From: DAIRVC01 sp036803025
GTDB taxonomy: Bacteria; Chloroflexota; Anaerolineae; Anaerolineales; E44-bin32
Direction: 5' to 3'
Length of the DNA: 18,758 bases
NCBI GenBank assembly: GCA_036803025.1
Contig: DAIRVC010000038.1
Span: 1-18,758, forward strand
The position numbers were made by a program, and so were the translations under genes. Under the pieces are notes generated by a model. That model saw only the letters and a list, made by a program, of their open reading frames with translations, was not told the origin of the DNA and did no database searches. This document shows positions 15,628 to 18,758 of the stretch, piece by piece. Within the stretch, counting starts at the first letter, position 1, and each line of letters opens with the position of its first letter.

Positions 15628-16824
15628 TCAGTGGGCCGCGTCGGTCAGCTGCGCCGGCGCGCGGCGGGAGCGCGCCCGCGGGCGGGTCAGGCTGCCGGCC
15701 TTGAAGGGCAGGCCGTAGCGCTCGGCGGCCAGGTACAGGATCTCGCTGATCAACACCGCATAGGGCGTCCCCTCGGCGGCAGCCATGATGCACAGATCGC
15801 TGACGACCGGATTGAGCCCCGGCAGGGTGTTGATTTCGAGCAAGTACGGTTCGCCGTCGGTTCCCATGCGGAAGTCCACGCGGGACACGTCGCAGGCGCC
15901 CAGCGCCTCGGCTGCCTGTCGAGTGAGCTCGTACAGGCGGTTGCGCAGGGCGCTGGGGATGGCCGCCGGGCACAGGTAGCCCGGAGCGCCCGGCTCACCG
16001 GGGTCGAGCAGCTTGGCGTCATGGCTGTAGATGCCTGGGGTTACGCTGCTTCCAGATTCGATCTCAAGGACCGGAAAGAAGTGATAGCCGTCGCTGTCGT
16101 ACAGCCACGGCCGGCGCCGGCGCAGCGGGATGCCGCGGTTGCCGATGTAGCCGACGGTGAACTCCCGCCCGGGCAGGAATTCCTCGACCAGCGCACCCTG
16201 CCGATAGGTCTGCAGGACCCACTCGATGCGCGTGCGTAGCTCGGTTTCCGACCGGACCACGGCTTGCGGCCCGATGCCCATGCCGGTGCCCTCGCGGGCC
16301 GGCTTGACGAAGAGTGGGAAGCGCAGTTGCGCTTCGAGCGGATCGTCGGCCGAATGGAACTCCTGGAAGCGGGCGGTGGGCAGGCCGTGGTCGCGCCAGA
16401 TGCGCTTGGTCAGGGTCTTGTCCAACGAGACGGCGTTGGCCAGCACCCGCGAGGCGGTGTAGGGGATGCCCAGCAGCTCACACAGGGCCGGTGCCTGGGC
16501 TTCGCGGGCGTCGCCGCTCAGCCCCTCGGCGATGTTGAAGCAGATATGCGGACGCATGCGCTTCAACGACTCGGGCAGTGTGTGGTCGGCGGGCAGCATG
16601 GTGACCCAGTGACCCTCGGCTTCGAGGGCATCGGCGATCGCGTCGACCGTTTCGCGGCGATCGAACTCAGCGCCGGCGTCCGGTGGTTCGTCCGGGCCGT
16701 GGGCGATATCCGCCTTCAGGTTGGCCAGGATGGCCGCGCGCCACGGCTCGGCCGGACGTCCGTTGTGGGGGACCTTCGTACTCGGAGGTTTGTCGAGCTC
16801 TCCAGCTTCTTCCTGTCCGTTCAT
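15628..16824 (-). CDS. D-Ala-D-Ala-ligase-like ATP-grasp enzyme
   Basis: This 398-residue protein has the ATP-grasp fold of D-alanine-D-alanine ligases. The N-terminal domain has FNIAEGLSGDAREAQAPALCELLGIPYTAS, a pattern of the Ddl-related subgroup. ATP-binding Lys174 lies in FVKPAREGTGMGIG, the EEFLPGREFTVGYIG strand follows, then VDFRMGTDGEPYLLEINTLPGLNP with metal ligands Glu330 and Asn332. In place of the EGSSxG loop of classical Ddl the sequence is EGTGMG, and the protein carries a 40-residue N-terminal and a basic C-terminal extension (RPRARSRRAP), so the substrate is probably not simply D-Ala. GGGAG (16836-16832) precedes the ATG by seven bases. No peptidoglycan gene is nearby; the neighbour upstream is a LysW-like protein. 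It probably joins an amino acid to another amine by an acyl-phosphate step. Confidence 0.8.
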   Translation of the reverse strand: MNGQEEAGELDKPPSTKVPHNGRPAEPWRAAILANLKADIAHGPDEPPDAGAEFDRRETVDAIADALEAEGHWVTMLPADHTLPESLKRMRPHICFNIAEGLSGDAREAQAPALCELLGIPYTASRVLANAVSLDKTLTKRIWRDHGLPTARFQEFHSADDPLEAQLRFPLFVKPAREGTGMGIGPQAVVRSETELRTRIEWVLQTYRQGALVEEFLPGREFTVGYIGNRGIPLRRRRPWLYDSDGYHFFPVLEIESGSSVTPGIYSHDAKLLDPGEPGAPGYLCPAAIPSALRNRLYELTRQAAEALGACDVSRVDFRMGTDGEPYLLEINTLPGLNPVVSDLCIMAAAEGTPYAVLISEILYLAAERYGLPFKAGSLTRPRARSRRAPAQLTDAAH

Positions 16825-16865
16825 CGTACAACTCCCTGGCGGTGTATCCCGCCGATTAAGGTCGA

Positions 16866-16899
16866 GGAGCCCTGCTCTGCCTCGGGCAGAGTGGGCTCC
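16866..16899 (-). terminator. Two-part hairpin between the LysW-like and ligase genes
   Basis: GGAGCCC (16866-16872) pairs with GGGCTCC (16893-16899), and CTCTGCC (16875-16881) pairs with GGCAGAG (16885-16891), making a 14-bp stem with a small 2/1 internal loop and a three-base loop. It lies 27 bases after the LysW-like stop and 41 bases before the ligase ATG. It could end the first transcript or attenuate read-through into the ligase; there is no long T-run. Confidence 0.65.
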
Positions 16900-16926
16900 G
16901 GTTCTCGTCGCTCGCCTCTGCCTGCG

Positions 16927-17166
16927 CTACCACTGGTCGCGGTTGTCGCTTAGCTTGTAGTCGTACTTCAACCCGCCCTCCGGCAGGTCGTAGGCCCAAT
17001 CGAGCTCAACCGGGGCGAGGGCGATGATCTCCAGGTAGGCGCCGCAGCCGGGGCAGGTGACCCGCGCCCCAAGCCAGGGCTCGGATCCCAACCCGATCTC
17101 GCAACCGCACGCCGGGCACGCACCAACCGTCACACCCATCTCCCGTGCCGGCGAATCCGGCACCAT
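16927..17166 (-). CDS. LysW-like zinc-ribbon protein
   Basis: The 79-residue protein contains a zinc ribbon of the LysW/ArgW kind: Cys17-x2-Cys20 (CPACGCEI), then Cys38-x2-Cys41 (CPGCGAYLEI) followed by the LysW-like strand IIALAPVELDW. LysW is the amino-group carrier of the lysine/arginine route in Thermus and archaea; the substrate is attached to a C-terminal Glu in an EDWGE tail. Here that tail is absent: after the ribbon the chain goes on for about 20 residues (YDLPEGGLKYDYKLSDNRDQW). It therefore may not be a classical carrier and may only share the fold. The ATG at 17166 sits five bases behind a TAGAAT box, so it is probably leaderless; Met10 at 17139 is an alternative start. The ATP-grasp gene follows on the same strand. 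Confidence 0.75.
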   Translation of the reverse strand: MVPDSPAREMGVTVGACPACGCEIGLGSEPWLGARVTCPGCGAYLEIIALAPVELDWAYDLPEGGLKYDYKLSDNRDQW

Positions 17167-17171
17167 CTATC

Positions 17172-17191
17172 ATTCTAACGCGGCGGCGTTA
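17172..17191 (-). promoter_or_regulatory. -10 box with overlapping palindrome upstream of the LysW-like gene
   Basis: On the minus strand TAGAAT (17177-17172) ends five bases before the ATG at 17166, which would place the transcription start at the start codon itself. A perfect palindrome, TAACGC-GGCG-GCGTTA (17176-17191), overlaps the upstream edge of this box, as expected for a repressor site. No matching -35 is seen at 16-18 bp. Confidence 0.45.
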
Positions 17192-17257
17192 AAAGGCAGT
17201 GTAAGACATGTATCGAGGGTGTTGAAGAAGGCCGCTGGGTGTATCAATCGTGCGCGA

Positions 17258-17941
17258 TCAGCGCTGCGGAAGCCCGAACTGGTAGCCGACTCCCGGGATG
17301 GTCTGGATGAGGACGGGATTCCCCGGATCGGTCTCGATCTTCGAGCGCAGGCGGCTGATCAGATTGCGCACCAGCTCGCGGCTGCCGGTCCCGGTATAGC
17401 CCCAGACCCGCTCGACGATGATGTCGGACGGGATGACCTGATCGCGGTTGGTCATGAGGACGTACAGCAGCCGGAACTCGAGCTGGGTCAGACGCTGCGG
17501 GGGGCGCTCGCCGGCGCGCACGGTCCGGGCGGCGGGATCGAGGACGATCTCGCCCAAATCGAGCGCCGGGAGGGTGAAGGGTGGAATGCCGCCCGCCCGG
17601 CGCACGAGGCCGTTGCAGTAGGCCGTCAGCAGACGGGATCCGATCGGTGCGGAGAGCACCAGGTCGGCGCCGGCGGTCAGCAGGTCAACGGTGGCCGCTT
17701 CAGTGGGCGCCTCGAGCAACAGCACCAACGGGGCTTCGGTTACGGCGCGCAGGGCGCTGATCCCGGCCGGGAGCCCGTCGGCGCGCCCCGACAGGACAAC
17801 CAGGTCGACCGGATTTTCCAGCCAGTTGGCGGCGACGTTGGCCAGATTGGTCCCCGGGGCGACGGCGAATCCCGCCCGCCGGAGAACGTAGGCAGTGAAA
17901 TCCCGGTCGTCGGCGTTGTCGGAGATGACGATGGCTTGCAT
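17258..17941 (-). CDS. OmpR/PhoB-type regulator with a degenerate receiver domain
   Basis: The 227-residue protein has an N-terminal receiver-like domain (about 2-115) and a C-terminal winged helix (about 130-222: LTQLEFRLLYVLMTNRDQVIP, then VRNLISRLRSKIE and IQTIPGVGYQF) that binds DNA. The receiver has the right fold pattern, but the phosphorylation residues are gone. The position of the phospho-acceptor Asp is Ser51 (VDLVVLSG), the switch Thr region reads LLLEAP instead of LTA, and the invariant Lys is Ala (VLSAPIG instead of TKPF). Only Asp8 of the acidic pair remains. It cannot be activated by the usual phosphotransfer, and no histidine kinase gene is adjacent. GAGGA lies four bases before the ATG. 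It may be controlled by dimerisation or by a ligand. The target genes are unknown. Confidence 0.88.
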   Translation of the reverse strand: MQAIVISDNADDRDFTAYVLRRAGFAVAPGTNLANVAANWLENPVDLVVLSGRADGLPAGISALRAVTEAPLVLLLEAPTEAATVDLLTAGADLVLSAPIGSRLLTAYCNGLVRRAGGIPPFTLPALDLGEIVLDPAARTVRAGERPPQRLTQLEFRLLYVLMTNRDQVIPSDIIVERVWGYTGTGSRELVRNLISRLRSKIETDPGNPVLIQTIPGVGYQFGLPQR

Positions 17942-17998
17942 CGAATCCTCAGCCGCCAGGCGGCCGCGTCGGCCGGGGACGCCCTCGGCCTGCCCGGG

Positions 17999-18027
17999 AT
18001 TGTAGCCGTTTCGCGTGCGCTTGGGAA
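17999..18027 (-). promoter_or_regulatory. Putative promoter of the OmpR-type regulator gene
   Basis: On the minus strand TTCCCA (18027-18022), a 17-bp spacer and TACAAT (18004-17999) form a moderate sigma-70-type match (four and five of six bases). It lies in the gap before the regulator gene, about 58 bases from its ATG. Confidence 0.4.
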
Positions 18028-18037
18028 TGCGAGCGGG

Positions 18038-18758
18038 TCAGGACTTGACGATGCGGCTGACGTCGGGGAACAGCAGCGCCTTGCGTTCGCCGCGGGCGAG
18101 GGCGGCGCTGTTGGCGGTCTCGAAGTTGCGGTGGATTTCGCGGACGGCGCGTACCTGCCAGCCGGGCGGGTCCTGGGAGAACATGATCAGCGCGGCCGTG
18201 TGTTGTCCTGGGATCAGCAGGAGTGCGGTGCCGTCCTCGGTCTGCGTGGCCAGCATGCGCGTGGCGCCGGGGCGGTGCGTGGGAGCGCCGAATGTGCCCA
18301 TCAGGGGCATCGTCTCTTCGGCGCCGCGGTCCATCACACCTTGCAGGAAGATGCGCTTGCGGGTGCGCACGTCGTACAACGCGTAGCCGCGACAGACGGC
18401 TTCGTTCAGTTGGAGCAAGAAGCTGGTCTTGCCCTCTTCCAGGACGACGCGCCAGCGATCGCTCTGCGGGTTGGCCTGATGCAGCTTGAGGGCAATGTCG
18501 CGCTGCTGGATATAGTGGCGGCGGATGGCCTGGTATTGGGAGGTGTTGACCTGGCCCTGAGAGAAGTCCTGCTCGAGCCGGCTCATCTTGCGATCCAGGG
18601 CCGTCAGCCGATCGGCGACCTCTGGGTCGATCTCCTGCAGAAGCGAAGCGGTCAGGACGGGCGGCTCCTCGGCCTCGACCGGCGGCTGGACCTCAACTTC
18701 CTGTTCCTGAGGTTGGGCCGCGCTGGGGGGCGGGGTGAAGGGAGGCGTGTGCTTGGGC
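18038..18758 (-). CDS. Unrecognised protein, C-terminal 239 residues (partial at right edge)
   Basis: The frame stays open from the stop at 18040-18038 through the right edge of the window; an ATG at 18586 exists, but the sequence before it codes for a plausible linker, so the gene most likely begins outside. From the edge inwards there is a Pro/Glu/Gln-rich stretch of about 35 residues (for example TPPPSAAQPQEQEVEVQPP), typical of a linker between domains. A predicted coiled-coil follows (ADRLTALDRKMSRLEQDF, then SQYQAIRRHYIQQRDIALKLH). Last comes a globular domain of about 140 residues (RWRVVLEEGKTSFLLQLNEAVCRGYALYDV, then TALLLIPGQHTAALIMFSQ) ending in SRIVKS. The alternating strands and GxxxxLYDVRTRK pattern could fit a sensor or roadblock-like fold, but I cannot assign a family. 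No signal peptide or membrane segment is visible in this part. Confidence 0.7.
   Translation of the reverse strand, partial: PKHTPPFTPPPSAAQPQEQEVEVQPPVEAEEPPVLTASLLQEIDPEVADRLTALDRKMSRLEQDFSQGQVNTSQYQAIRRHYIQQRDIALKLHQANPQSDRWRVVLEEGKTSFLLQLNEAVCRGYALYDVRTRKRIFLQGVMDRGAEETMPLMGTFGAPTHRPGATRMLATQTEDGTALLLIPGQHTAALIMFSQDPPGWQVRAVREIHRNFETANSAALARGERKALLFPDVSRIVKS

Noticed and set aside
15515..15973. N-terminal extension of the Mut7-C protein
   Set aside because: The extra 153 residues cross a terminator hairpin and the ligase gene in another frame and are Arg/Pro/Gly-rich shadow sequence.

Overview
The window is a GC-rich piece of a bacterial chromosome whose gene families and order best fit a member of the Chloroflexota (Anaerolineae-like). 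This is an inference from the DUF58/DUF4129 pair, the ECF sigma factor followed by a tiny membrane protein, the suf cluster layout, the Ub-Mut7-C protein and the helical secreted-protein repeats; no rRNA or marker tree is available here. I see no tRNA, rRNA, insertion sequence, CRISPR array or phage gene.

Layout. Positions 1-1776 hold the end of a DUF58 protein and a translationally coupled DUF4129 membrane protein. Positions 1843-2769 hold an ECF sigma factor and a 100-residue membrane protein, closed by a hairpin terminator. Positions 2865-10012 are an iron-sulfur cluster assembly locus. A SufR-type repressor and a SufT/MIP18-like (DUF59) protein are transcribed leftwards. sufC, sufB, sufD, an unrecognised 99-residue gene, sufS, sufU and a Rieske-type ferredoxin run rightwards. 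The 188-base divergent promoter region between the two arms carries near-consensus promoters for both directions, and a perfect 13-bp inverted repeat covers both -35 boxes. Positions 10172-11806 encode a secreted PKD-like protein with a repetitive helical C-terminus and paired cysteines. Positions 12015-14708 encode pyruvate phosphate dikinase. From 14753 to the right edge everything is on the minus strand: a Ub-Mut7-C protein, an atypical D-Ala-D-Ala-ligase-like ATP-grasp enzyme, a LysW-like zinc-ribbon protein, an OmpR-type regulator with a degenerate receiver domain, and the C-terminal part of an unrecognised protein that runs off the window.

How the genes work together. SufS removes sulfur from cysteine, SufU takes it up, SufB-SufC-SufD build the cluster, and SufT and the Rieske protein probably help with maturation or electron supply. 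SufR, itself a predicted Fe-S protein, would sense cluster supply and repress both arms. The rest of the window consists of independent one- or two-gene units, several separated by clear stem-loops. Some promoters consist mainly of a (sometimes TG-extended) -10 box and sit so close to the start codon that leaderless transcripts are likely (sufR and the LysW-like gene).

Most worth following up: the symmetric suf operator, the unknown gene inside the suf operon, the insertion-lacking SufU, the LysW-like/ATP-grasp pair, the pseudo-receiver regulator, and the CAxSWxC repeats of the secreted protein.
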